This document shows positions 1-7,295 of a stretch of DNA of 30,287 bases, piece after piece (position 1 is the stretch's first letter; the number at the start of each line of letters is the position of its first letter). The translations under genes and the position numbers were made by a program. The stretch lies in the NCBI GenBank assembly GCA_045543495.1, contig JAZQMO010000051.1:1-30287 (forward strand). The letters run 5' to 3'. Under the pieces are notes generated by a model that was not told the DNA's origin, did no database searches, and saw only the letters and a program-made list of their open reading frames with translations. This stretch comes from RGIG5579 sp045543495. GTDB taxonomy: Bacteria > Bacillota > Clostridia > Oscillospirales > SIG627.

Positions 1-2682
1 ACCGTAATCTACCAATGCCTTGAAGATGGCTTCGTTGGGAGTATCCTTGTAGATATTAGCGCCTGCGGCGGCCAACTCCTGAATGGTGGTGGTTGCCACG
101 GACTTTCCGCTGAATACATATTCCAAAGGAAGATCAAAGTCACCTGCGCCGGCTGCTGCGAAGATCACTTCGTAATTCTCGCCGTTTTCAACCAGCTTGT
201 CAGCGCTTACAGCCTGATCTACACCGCCAAGCTTGAAGGTAAAGGCGGGAGCACCGATCTTTGCAATGTATTCATCTGCAAGAGCCTTGTCAAGGATGGC
301 CTTCAGCTCCACTCTCTGACCCAGGATCAGGGAGATCTCGGGGTTCAGATACCAGCCTCTGACGGCGTAATCCCCTGCCACAATGGCGGGAGCGGTTTCG
401 CCCTCATACAGGAAGGTAATATTGGTTTCGTTGGCGGGAGCGGTAACGTAAACCTCGCTGAAATCGCCCAAGGCATCGGTCTTGGTAATGGTCACGGGGC
501 CCTCAACCGCAGTTGCATTGATCTGTCCCTTTTCACAAATGCTGATCTGTGCACCCTCTGCAAGAGCAACAGCACCGCCGGAAACCACACCCATGAAGGT
601 ACCACCCTTGATGGTGACATCGCCGCCGGTTACGGTGCTTTTGAAAGTACCGCCTTTGATGGTGGAGGTGTGAGGAGTGGTTTCATAGTTCAAAACAACT
701 GCACCGTTAAAGACTGAAGGCTCATTCTCCATGGCATTTTCATCAATCTTCGTCGTTACGGGTCCATTAACGGCTCTACCCTCAACAGTGCTGAGAACCG
801 AAGCATAAAAAGCGCCGTTGAAGGTGCAACTATCAATGTAGTTTTCAATGGTGCCGGTAATTTCAGACGAAGAAGTTGCATCGGCAAAACCACCGTAATA
901 TGTACCATTCACGGTTACATTTTTGAGAGTATTTTTAACATTTCCTGCAATGCTAGTAATGCCCCCGTTATCAAATCCACCACCATAATAGCTTTGAATG
1001 GTAGAATCCTCTATGTTTATTTCAATCGTTTTATTATTATTTGCGGTTAGCGTGGCGCTTCTGACTCCGATAATATCTGCTTTTCCTTTTATGTGTTTGA
1101 TATCTGCAGTAACATCTGTTGCACCATAGCCCAATATGAAATCAACGGTTCCATCATTAGCAGTGGTTGTAAAATCGATGGTATTATTGGAACCGCCGTT
1201 TACTTTAATTATATTATGAGTGGAAGTCGCTTGCCACCAACCAGGCTGAGAAATAAAAGAAATTGCTCTTTCTTCTCCCTCTTTATAATTAGTGGAATCA
1301 ACCGTTTCTGTGGTATAAATATTCAGCCTGCATTCACCTGTTACGGTGCATCTGTAAAAAATTCTTGAAATACCGTCAAAAGATCCGTTTTCGATGTTCA
1401 CTTCTATAAAATTGCAGGTCGCAACAATTCGACTATCAGTAGCTGGTCCCTGAAGGGCGCCGAAATAGCCGGTAGTCGTTGTATTTCCGCGAACGGTAAG
1501 GGTCAACTCAGACTGGTCTTGAATAATTCCGGCTGTGGCTACTGCTGCATTATACATTCTGACCATATAACATTCATAACCACTATTTGATTCGTTGTAA
1601 CCGCCCGTAAAGTGATTTAACAGAAGCGAAACCTTACCCTTTATGTAGGTACTTTCTACACTCGTGGTGGAGGTAACCTCCGGAATAGATCCGGATTTTT
1701 TCAAAGTCCTGAAAATCATAGAATGGTATGCTGCATTGGCCGTTACAGTATCCAAAGTTGTGTTCAAATTGGCATCTTCCAATACCTTTCCGTGCATCAT
1801 CATGGTATAAGGACAGGAGGTAAACGTTGTATTCTTTACATAAAAATTCAGTGTTCCCGCCAAGGTAGGACCACAGACCGTGGCCGCATCAATGGAGTAT
1901 CCGTAAATCGCCGCCGTTCTCTTGGCAATCTCATTAACGCCATCGATCGTTAAATTCACAGTACCGGTGCTGTTAACCTTAGAGAATCCTGCAATACCGA
2001 GAATTCTTCCGGGTGTTACCTTTGCAGTAATGGAAAGATTCATAGTACCGTTGATTTCTGCCGTGTCGGTAGCGCCGCAAATAATGCCATTTACAGTACC
2101 TGCGGTGTATTCCAGAGAGGTGGTTGCTCCTTGGGCTACCACAGTCTCCCCTGCTACCAAAATAACATTACCTGTAATGCCGGTCTCACCCTGAATAGTC
2201 AAAGAAGAATCCGCAGAAACAGTCTCCCCGCTATTGAGCAAAACGGGAACGGGTATCGTTGCGCCGTTCAGCACAACCTTGCGGTTGCCAAGGTTCAGCT
2301 GTGTGGCGTTGGTTACGAGGGTAACGCCGTTCAAGGTGATATCGTTCACAGAGGTGATCGGGCCTGCACTCAACACATTTGCCGTAACGGTCTTGCCCGA
2401 GCCGTTGATGATAATGGGAAGGCCCACATTGGTTTCGGAAAAGAGGGTGGCGGCATCGGCCTCCACGGCATTTCCTTCCAAGGTGATAACAATGGCATCT
2501 TTTCCTTCTTTCTCTCCTGCGGGAATGCCCGCAATGGCCGCTGCAACGGATTCGCCTTCGGCAACGGTCAGTTCGAGGTTATTCCCCTCGGCCTGAGCAC
2601 CGAAGATGAGCATCCCAGCCACGCAGGCGCAGAGAAGCACAGCGGCAAGCAAAACAGAAAGAATACTCTTTTTGTTTTTCAT
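1..2682 (-). CDS. Large secreted repetitive surface protein (C-terminus outside window)
   Basis: The reading frame is open for all 894 codons from the ATG at 2682 to the window edge, so the gene is partial. GGAGG lies 8 nt upstream of the ATG. Residues 1-31 form a signal peptide: a KNKK basic start, a hydrophobic core, and an A-Q-A site before EGN; a lipobox reading (LCAC) is possible but weaker. The mature part is rich in Thr, Asn, Gly and Val, with short beta-strand-like units such as GGTF, YYGG and TIEN/TLKN repeated at irregular spacing. This is the pattern of right-handed beta-helix or adhesin-like proteins of gut clostridia. I recognise no catalytic motif and no named family. The middle of the gene is visibly more AT-rich than the housekeeping genes nearby. 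The N-terminal half looks like a cell-surface or secreted adhesin; any anchor (sortase, SLH or dockerin) would be in the missing end. Confidence 0.8.
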   Translation of the reverse strand, partial: MKNKKSILSVLLAAVLLCACVAGMLIFGAQAEGNNLELTVAEGESVAAAIAGIPAGEKEGKDAIVITLEGNAVEADAATLFSETNVGLPIIINGSGKTVTANVLSAGPITSVNDITLNGVTLVTNATQLNLGNRKVVLNGATIPVPVLLNSGETVSADSSLTIQGETGITGNVILVAGETVVAQGATTSLEYTAGTVNGIICGATDTAEINGTMNLSITAKVTPGRILGIAGFSKVNSTGTVNLTIDGVNEIAKRTAAIYGYSIDAATVCGPTLAGTLNFYVKNTTFTSCPYTMMMHGKVLEDANLNTTLDTVTANAAYHSMIFRTLKKSGSIPEVTSTTSVESTYIKGKVSLLLNHFTGGYNESNSGYECYMVRMYNAAVATAGIIQDQSELTLTVRGNTTTTGYFGALQGPATDSRIVATCNFIEVNIENGSFDGISRIFYRCTVTGECRLNIYTTETVDSTNYKEGEERAISFISQPGWWQATSTHNIIKVNGGSNNTIDFTTTANDGTVDFILGYGATDVTADIKHIKGKADIIGVRSATLTANNNKTIEINIEDSTIQSYYGGGFDNGGITSIAGNVKNTLKNVTVNGTYYGGFADATSSSEITGTIENYIDSCTFNGAFYASVLSTVEGRAVNGPVTTKIDENAMENEPSVFNGAVVLNYETTPHTSTIKGGTFKSTVTGGDVTIKGGTFMGVVSGGAVALAEGAQISICEKGQINATAVEGPVTITKTDALGDFSEVYVTAPANETNITFLYEGETAPAIVAGDYAVRGWYLNPEISLILGQRVELKAILDKALADEYIAKIGAPAFTFKLGGVDQAVSADKLVENGENYEVIFAAAGAGDFDLPLEYVFSGKSVATTTIQELAAAGANIYKDTPNEAIFKALVDYG

Positions 2683-2732
2683 CGTTTTTTCCTCCAATCA
2701 GAATTAGAATGTAGTGATAATCCTACAATTTT

Positions 2733-2761
2733 ATATTACCAAAGCCAGAAGGAAAACACAA
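2733..2761 (-). promoter_or_regulatory. Candidate promoter of the surface-protein gene
   Basis: On the minus strand TTGTGT (2761-2756) is followed after 17 bp by TAATAT (2738-2733), about 50 bp before the ATG at 2682. The -10 and the spacing are good and the -35 matches only partly, so this is a moderate call. Confidence 0.45.
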
Positions 2762-2918
2762 GTAGTTTGTGAACATTTTGTTAAACCTGCGACACTGATG
2801 CGAACTTTTTTGTGCAATTTGATGAACTCTCCTGTCAACAGCCCGAGGGCGGCGAGGCTCTATGGTGCGAAATCTTTTCTTTGTGCCACAAAGCGAAGGC
2901 CGCAAAGGCCAAAACAAC

Positions 2919-2943
2919 GGACCGTCGGGACGCCGGTCCCTAC
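2919..2943 (-). repeat. Palindromic repeat, single copy, GGACCG stem
   Basis: GGACCG (2919-2924) and CGGTCC (2934-2939) pair around a 9-nt loop, and CCTAC follows. This is the same layout as the other copies in the window, with GTAG at one outer end. Strand is given with the GTAG end as 5'. Confidence 0.75.
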
Positions 2944-2997
2944 AAATGTAAGACAAATTCGTACCCCGAACCGAAGGCGGCGAAGGCCACGGCTTGC

Positions 2998-3155
2998 GGG
3001 CCGTCGGGGACGTCGGCCCCTACAAATTTCATAAAATTTTCGCCTTTGTGTTTCAAGCTAACCTTGATAAAACCATCTATTTTGCAAAATAAATATCTGT
3101 TTGCAAAACACAAATTCTTCACCAACCGGTAGGGGCCGACGTCCCCGACGGCCCG
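2998..3155. repeat. Composite repeat: two inverted palindromes flanking an AT-rich spacer
   Basis: The left copy has arms GGGCCG (2998-3003) and CGGCCC (3014-3019) and ends CTAC. The right copy starts GTAG at 3129, with arms GGGCCG (3133-3138) and CGGCCC (3149-3154). The two copies face each other 131 bp apart. The spacer contains ACCTTGATAAAA and ATCTATTTTG, which also appear in the spacers of the two units at 21899-22226, so this is a diverged third copy of the same composite about 19 kb away. Confidence 0.75.
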
Positions 3156-3218
3156 TTGGAGGTTGTGGTTTTTGCAAAGAACATTTTTGTGTGCTAAATT
3201 CAAAATCCCCACAAATCG

Positions 3219-3356
3219 GTAGGGGCTGACGGTCCTGTTGTGGTACCCGCCACGGCTTCCCCTCGTACCCTCGGGGGCCTTGGCGACCACGGCCACCCGC
3301 TCAAGTCGCCTCATCCGCCCCCGGCGGCGCTCCCATCGCTCCCCCCCGACGGCCCG
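3219..3356 (+). repeat. Long-form palindromic element with inner hairpin
   Basis: It starts with GTAGGGGCTG (3219-3228) and ends with CGGCCC (3350-3355), so the usual outer stem is kept with one G-T wobble, but the loop is expanded to about 120 nt. An inner stem pairs GCCACGG (3249-3255) with CCTTGGC (3278-3284) with one mismatch. The outer segments match those of the element at 30148-30283, while the inner stem sequence differs. Confidence 0.65.
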
Positions 3357-3433
3357 AGGGAAATATTCTTTTTTGCAAAATAAATCCCTGTTGTATTCTT
3401 TTTTTCTCCCCTTACCTAAAAGTTTTGGGGGGC

Positions 3434-3461
3434 GAGGGGGACTTTTTCAAAAGTCCCCCTC
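3434..3461. repeat. Perfect 13-bp hairpin, GGGGGACTTTT module
   Basis: GAGGGGGACTTTT pairs with AAAAGTCCCCCTC around a 2-nt TC loop. It follows CCTTACCTAAAAGTTTTGGG, which also precedes the copy at 22547-22570. It lies downstream of the AlaX-like gene's terminator. Confidence 0.8.
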
Positions 3462-3473
3462 ATATAAAACAAA

Positions 3474-3497
3474 TAGGCTTTCCCGAGGGAAAGCCTA
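3474..3497 (-). terminator. Intrinsic terminator of the AlaX-like gene (shared palindrome family)
   Basis: TAGGCTTTCCC and GGGAAAGCCTA form an 11-bp stem with a GA loop just after the stop codon of the minus-strand gene ending at 3502. On that strand it is followed by TTTGTTTT. Near-identical stems occur at 22586-22609, 22651-22674 and 29784-29807. Confidence 0.8.
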
Positions 3498-3501
3498 CCA
3501 T

Positions 3502-4674
3502 TCAGTATGATGATAAAGAAAGCATTTTTTTGGCGGTGGCAAGGAGCGTGGCGGGGTCGGAGGCGGTGAGCTTGCCTTGGGCCCAAGTGGGCTTTCCGCC
3601 GCCCTTGGCCGAAAAGGCCTCAGCCAGCGCCTTCACCACGGGGCGGGTATCCCCCTTAACAGCGGCGGCCACCCAAATGAAATTGCCCTCGCCTTGGGGG
3701 GCAAACAAAAGCCTCTTATCAAAGCCCTGTTCGGCCAGAGCATTGGCCGCAGCCCGCATTTCATCAAAGCCGCCCTCGGGCAAAAAGGCCACCACGCCAC
3801 CCTCGACCGGGTGGGTTTCAAGCTGTGCCAAGGCAAGCTTTTCCTTCAGGGAGGAGATCTCATAGCGCAGGGCTTGAAGCTCCTCGTGCTCCCTTACGGC
3901 GGCAGGCAAAACCTCGCCCCGCTTGGCGGAATACAGATGCATCAGGCTTCGGGTCTCACCGCAGAGAGCGGTGTAATCTGCCATCGCCCACACCCCCGCA
4001 AAGGCGGTCAGGCGGGTGCCCCCCTTGTAGCTGACGGCATCCATCACCTTCACAAGGCCGATCTCTCCCGTGGCGGCGGGGTGGGGCGCACAGCAGGCGC
4101 ACAGATCCGCCCCCCCGATCTTCACAAGGCGCACTCCCTCGGAAAGCTCCAATTTTGCCCGATACTCTAAGGAGGAAAGCTCCTCGGGGGTGGGAACCCA
4201 AGCGGAAATAGGCTGATTTTCCCAAATGACCCTGTTTGCCTCCTCCTGAAGCGCCCCGATCTCGGCGGGGGTCAGGGGAAGGTCAAAATCCACCGTGAAA
4301 AAGCCGTCCCCCAAGTGAAAGCCCACATTGTTACAGCCGTATTTTGCGTGAGCAAGACCCGAGAGAATGTGCTCGGCGGCGTGGTTCTGCATACGGGGAA
4401 ATCTCTTTTCCCAAAGGATCTTCCCCTCTACCATATCTCCCACGGTCAAGGGAGCGGAGACGATATGGGAAATTCTCCCCTCCTTTTCTTTTACGTGGAG
4501 CACTAAGGCCTCTCCGAGGCTTCCCTCGTCAGCGGCCTGCCCGCCTCCCTCGGGGAAAAAGGCGGTCTGATCCAAAACCACCTCGTACCCTCCCTTTCCC
4601 TCCTCGCAGGACAGAACCCGAGCGGAAAAGGAGATCAGGTGCGGATCGGTTTCATAAAGCTTTACGGTTTTCAT
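3502..4674 (-). CDS. AlaX-like alanyl-tRNA editing protein with DHHA1 domain
   Basis: This 390-residue protein resembles the editing and C-terminal parts of alanyl-tRNA synthetase without the aminoacylation domain. Its role is to hydrolyse Ser or Gly mischarged onto tRNA(Ala). Visible motifs are the N-terminal barrel (EGGGQAADEG), the zinc site H98-A-A-E-H102 (HxxxH), and C194-C-A-P-H198 (CxxxH) followed by TGEIG. The C-terminal third carries a DHHA1-like domain ending in GGGKPTWAQGKL. The length fits the long AlaX type. The ATG at 4674 has AGGAG upstream. It is last in the co-directional block aspS-gatA-gatB, but a terminator (4690-4719) sits between gatB and its ribosome binding site, so its expression is probably lower or separate. 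Family assignment is firm; the exact substrate is inferred. Confidence 0.88.
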   Translation of the reverse strand: MKTVKLYETDPHLISFSARVLSCEEGKGGYEVVLDQTAFFPEGGGQAADEGSLGEALVLHVKEKEGRISHIVSAPLTVGDMVEGKILWEKRFPRMQNHAAEHILSGLAHAKYGCNNVGFHLGDGFFTVDFDLPLTPAEIGALQEEANRVIWENQPISAWVPTPEELSSLEYRAKLELSEGVRLVKIGGADLCACCAPHPAATGEIGLVKVMDAVSYKGGTRLTAFAGVWAMADYTALCGETRSLMHLYSAKRGEVLPAAVREHEELQALRYEISSLKEKLALAQLETHPVEGGVVAFLPEGGFDEMRAAANALAEQGFDKRLLFAPQGEGNFIWVAAAVKGDTRPVVKALAEAFSAKGGGKPTWAQGKLTASDPATLLATAKKMLSLSSY

Positions 4675-4689
4675 AGTTTCTCCTGTGGA

Positions 4690-4719
4690 AAAAAGCCCAA
4701 GCGACGGCTTGGGCTTTTT
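4690..4719 (-). terminator. Strong bidirectional hairpin terminator between gatB and the AlaX-like gene
   Basis: AAAAAGCCCAAGC and GCTTGGGCTTTTT form a 13-bp perfect stem with loop GACG. The minus strand has a U tract at 4694-4689. The hairpin ends only about 15 nt before the ATG of the AlaX-like gene, leaving no room for a promoter in between. Confidence 0.85.
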
Positions 4720-4722
4720 CTG

Positions 4723-6144
4723 TTATTCGGCAATTTTCTTTTCCAGAATTTCTTTGATGAGAGCGGGGTCTCCGTTGCCGCGAAGCTCTTTCATACAAGC
4801 GCCGAAGACCGCCATCAGAGCCTTGGTCTTGCCTGCCTTGTATTCGGCCACGGCCTTTTGGTTCTCACTCAAAACACGCTCAATGACCTGTTCCACCTCG
4901 GCGGTATCAGCCTTCTTGCCAAAGCCCATTTTTTCACAGTAGGCACGGGGCTCCTCGCCCTCCTCGATCATGGCAATGAGCACCTTTTTGGCGGTGTTTC
5001 TGGGAATGGCACCCGAAAGGGTCATTTTCATCACCACGGAAAGGCTCTCGGCGGTCACGCCCGATTCCGCCAGAGTCTTGCCCGCCTTCTTGGCAATGCC
5101 TGCGCAGTCCGTCAGGATCCAAGCGGCACATTCCTTAGGCGCAAAGCCCAGAGCGACGGTATCCTCCATCAGATTCAGAAGGTGGCTGTCGGACAGGATC
5201 AGGTCGATCTCGGCATCGGAAAGCCCTGCCTCCCGATACTCCTCGGCCTTTTCATCCACGGCCTGAGGCTTGGCGGCACGGATCCGCTCCAGCCATTCAT
5301 CGTCAATGACAATGGGCATCAGGTTGGGATCGGGGAAATAGCGGTAATCCGCTTCGGTCTCCTTATTTCTCATAGCGCTTGTTTTGCCCGTGGCATCGTC
5401 AAAGCGGCGGGTCTCCTGCACCAGAGTTTCCGTTTCGTATTCCAAGGCGTCGATATGGCGCTGTGCCTCATACAGAATGGCCTTTTCAATGGCCTCAAAG
5501 GAGGACATATTCTTGATCTCGGTACGAACCCCGAATTCCTCGGAGCCCTCGGGGCGAACGGAAATGTTCACATCACAGCGCATTGCGCCCTCTTCACACT
5601 CGGAAATGCCGCCGGAGCGGAACATACTCTTGAGCTTGTTCAGGTAGGTGATGACCTCCTCCGCACTGCGGAAATCAGGCTGGGTCACGATCTCAATGAG
5701 GGGCACGCTGGTACGGTTAAAGTCCACAAAGGAATGCTTTCCGCTGTGAACCAATTTGCCCGCATCCTCCTCCATATGGATCTGCTTGATGCGGATCTGA
5801 CGGGTGCCCTGAGAGGTTTTCAGGGTGACCAGACCGTTTTTGCAGATGGGGTGAAAGAGCTGGGTGATCTGATAGGCGCAGGGCAGATCGGGATAGTAAT
5901 AATTCTTCTTATCAAAGGTGGTATAGCGGGAAATTTCGCAGTTGAGCATCAGGCCTGCGGTCACCGCCAATTCCACCACCCTTTTATTCATCACGGGGAG
6001 CATACCGGGCATACCGCTGCAGGCGGGGCAAACGCAATCATTGGGCTCCTTGGGGGAGGAATGGCCGCCGCAGGAGCAGAAGAGCTTGGATTCAGTGGAA
6101 AGCTCCACGTGGGTCTCAAGACCGATGACGATCTCATATTTCAT
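4723..6144 (-). CDS. gatB: Aspartyl/glutamyl-tRNA amidotransferase subunit B
   Basis: GatB is the tRNA-binding kinase and transamidase subunit of GatCAB. It phosphorylates the side chain of Asp-tRNA(Asn) or Glu-tRNA(Gln) and replaces the phosphate with ammonia. The N-terminus EIVIGLETHVEL, the block HMEEDAGK, RCDVNIS, TEIKNMSSF and DYRYFPDPNLMP are all present, and the C-terminal helical and YqeY-like tail is complete at 473 residues, the usual length. A zinc-binding set CSC...CVCPAC is kept near residues 28-50. I chose the ATG at 6144 (MKYEIVIG) over an upstream in-frame start because the family begins here and the stop codon of gatA is one base away. Nothing looks degenerate, in contrast to the neighbouring GatA. 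Confidence 0.96.
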   Translation of the reverse strand: MKYEIVIGLETHVELSTESKLFCSCGGHSSPKEPNDCVCPACSGMPGMLPVMNKRVVELAVTAGLMLNCEISRYTTFDKKNYYYPDLPCAYQITQLFHPICKNGLVTLKTSQGTRQIRIKQIHMEEDAGKLVHSGKHSFVDFNRTSVPLIEIVTQPDFRSAEEVITYLNKLKSMFRSGGISECEEGAMRCDVNISVRPEGSEEFGVRTEIKNMSSFEAIEKAILYEAQRHIDALEYETETLVQETRRFDDATGKTSAMRNKETEADYRYFPDPNLMPIVIDDEWLERIRAAKPQAVDEKAEEYREAGLSDAEIDLILSDSHLLNLMEDTVALGFAPKECAAWILTDCAGIAKKAGKTLAESGVTAESLSVVMKMTLSGAIPRNTAKKVLIAMIEEGEEPRAYCEKMGFGKKADTAEVEQVIERVLSENQKAVAEYKAGKTKALMAVFGACMKELRGNGDPALIKEILEKKIAE

Positions 6145-6145
6145 C

Positions 6146-7294
6146 TTATTTGCCCATCCTTTCTCCCAAGGCCGCAAGGCTCAACAGGGTATTTTCTCCA
6201 AAGTGATCTGCCGCAAGGCTCACGCCTGCACACACGGCAGAGGGCAGACCCAAAAGGCTTTCCATTGCCGTGAAGGGCGCCTCATCGGAAAGTTGCAAAA
6301 GGGCTTCCTTCCCCTCTTTTTCCACAAGGTCAAAGGAGGACATTGGGGGCTTGAGAACGGCATCAAAGCGAGAGAAGAGGGCCTTCATTTCCTCGCTCAG
6401 AACACGCTTGACACGCAGGGCCTTATCGTAGCAAAGCTCGTATCTGCCCTTGGTCAATACATCGGAGCCGTACAGGATCACCGCCTTGGTCAGGAAGGTG
6501 AAGCCCTCGGTACGGGAGGCGGTATAAAGCTGATCAATGTTCTTATACCCCTCGGCACGGCATCCGTATTTCACGCCGTCATAACGGGAGAGGTTGTTGC
6601 AGGTCTCGGCGGCAGAGAGGATCTGCCAAGCGGCCCCCGCCTTGGAGAAGAGATCGGTCTCGATCTCGTCCACCACGGCGCCCGCCTTCTTACATTCCTC
6701 GGCAAAGGCGAGAACCCTCTCACGGGTCTTGTCATCACAAAGAGCCAAAAGCTCCTTCACAAGAGCGATCCTTTTGCCTGCAAGAGAGCCTGTGGCAAGG
6801 TAGGAATAGCGCTCCTCGGGAAGGCTTGTGCCATCCTTCTCATCGTGACCCGAGATCACACCCAAAACCTCGGCAAGCTTTTGGGCAGACGAGGCCGAAA
6901 CGCTCACGGTCTCTCCCGAGGCAGCCGTGGAGATCACGCCGTAACGGGATACGGTGCCGTAGGTGGGCTTCAAAAAGAGCACTCCCTCACGGGCGGCACC
7001 TCTTGCACCGGAGCCGTTTACCTCCACCGACAGGGCGGCCTCGGCCCCCTCCTTCACGGCACGGGCCGCACCGGAGGAAAACAGGGTCAGGCCAAACTCG
7101 CCCACGGGGGTCTTGCCGCAAAGGGCAAAGCCTGCCTTTTCAAGGCGAGTCACCGCTTCTGCGGAAAACAGAGGGGTAAAGCCCTCCAGGATCTTACTGC
7201 CCGCCGTGGCAGGGTAGTCCTTAACCAAAATCATATCGTCTACGGCGATGGCTCCATCACCGATCTTAACTGTATACAAATCCACCACCGTCAC
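6146..7294 (-). CDS. gatA: GatA-like amidase-fold protein with a degenerate active site
   Basis: This protein occupies the gatA position, starting one base after the aspS-gatC stop and ending one base before gatB. Canonical GatA hydrolyses glutamine and channels ammonia to GatB using a Lys-cisSer-Ser triad. Recognisable GatA blocks are TAGSKILEGF (30-39), LKPTYGTVSRYG (108-119) and NNLSRYDGVKYG. Gapless alignment of IAVDDMIL to the family's IAVKDNIL puts Asp19 at the catalytic Lys. The SSGGS signature is reduced to S73-S74-G-A-A, and DTGGSIRQP to EVNGSGARG, keeping a possible nucleophile Ser95. At 382 residues it is about 100 short: the N-terminal helical region and an internal loop are missing, and the C-terminal substrate-site motifs are not recognisable. 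The frame is intact, so it is not a simple pseudogene. The start is GTG at 7294; a GTG two codons on is an alternative. GatA homology is secure, glutaminase activity doubtful. Confidence 0.88.
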   Translation of the reverse strand: MTVVDLYTVKIGDGAIAVDDMILVKDYPATAGSKILEGFTPLFSAEAVTRLEKAGFALCGKTPVGEFGLTLFSSGAARAVKEGAEAALSVEVNGSGARGAAREGVLFLKPTYGTVSRYGVISTAASGETVSVSASSAQKLAEVLGVISGHDEKDGTSLPEERYSYLATGSLAGKRIALVKELLALCDDKTRERVLAFAEECKKAGAVVDEIETDLFSKAGAAWQILSAAETCNNLSRYDGVKYGCRAEGYKNIDQLYTASRTEGFTFLTKAVILYGSDVLTKGRYELCYDKALRVKRVLSEEMKALFSRFDAVLKPPMSSFDLVEKEGKEALLQLSDEAPFTAMESLLGLPSAVCAGVSLAADHFGENTLLSLAALGERMGK

Positions 7295-7295
7295 C

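Larger units (their letters stand above)
2683..3501. other. Gene-free gap A made of palindromic repeats
   Basis: There is no credible gene between the surface-protein start and the end of the AlaX-like gene. The short ORFs here lack ribosome binding sites and family resemblance and run through repeats on both strands. The gap holds the promoter at 2733-2761, a single palindrome (2919-2943), an inverted pair (2998-3155), a long-form element (3219-3356), a GGGGGACTTTT hairpin (3434-3461) and a terminator (3474-3497). The same modules recur in gaps at 21549-22678 and 29774-30287. Confidence 0.8.

Noticed and set aside
2940..3314. Minus-strand ORF of 124 codons in gap A
   Set aside because: It is made of the palindromic repeats and similar frames appear in every repeat gap, so it is sequence repetition and not a gene.
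6145..6177. Upstream start for gatB
   Set aside because: It adds 11 residues not seen in the family and overlaps gatA; the ATG at 6144 matches the conserved N-terminus.
4639..6273. Long plus-strand open frame of 544 codons
   Set aside because: It lies antisense to gatB, whose family identity is clear; it is a G+C-driven shadow frame with no recognisable protein features.
6146..7294. gatA as a frameshifted or sequencing-damaged pseudogene
   Set aside because: The frame is open for 382 codons, abuts both neighbours by one base, and no missing GatA segment is found in other frames.
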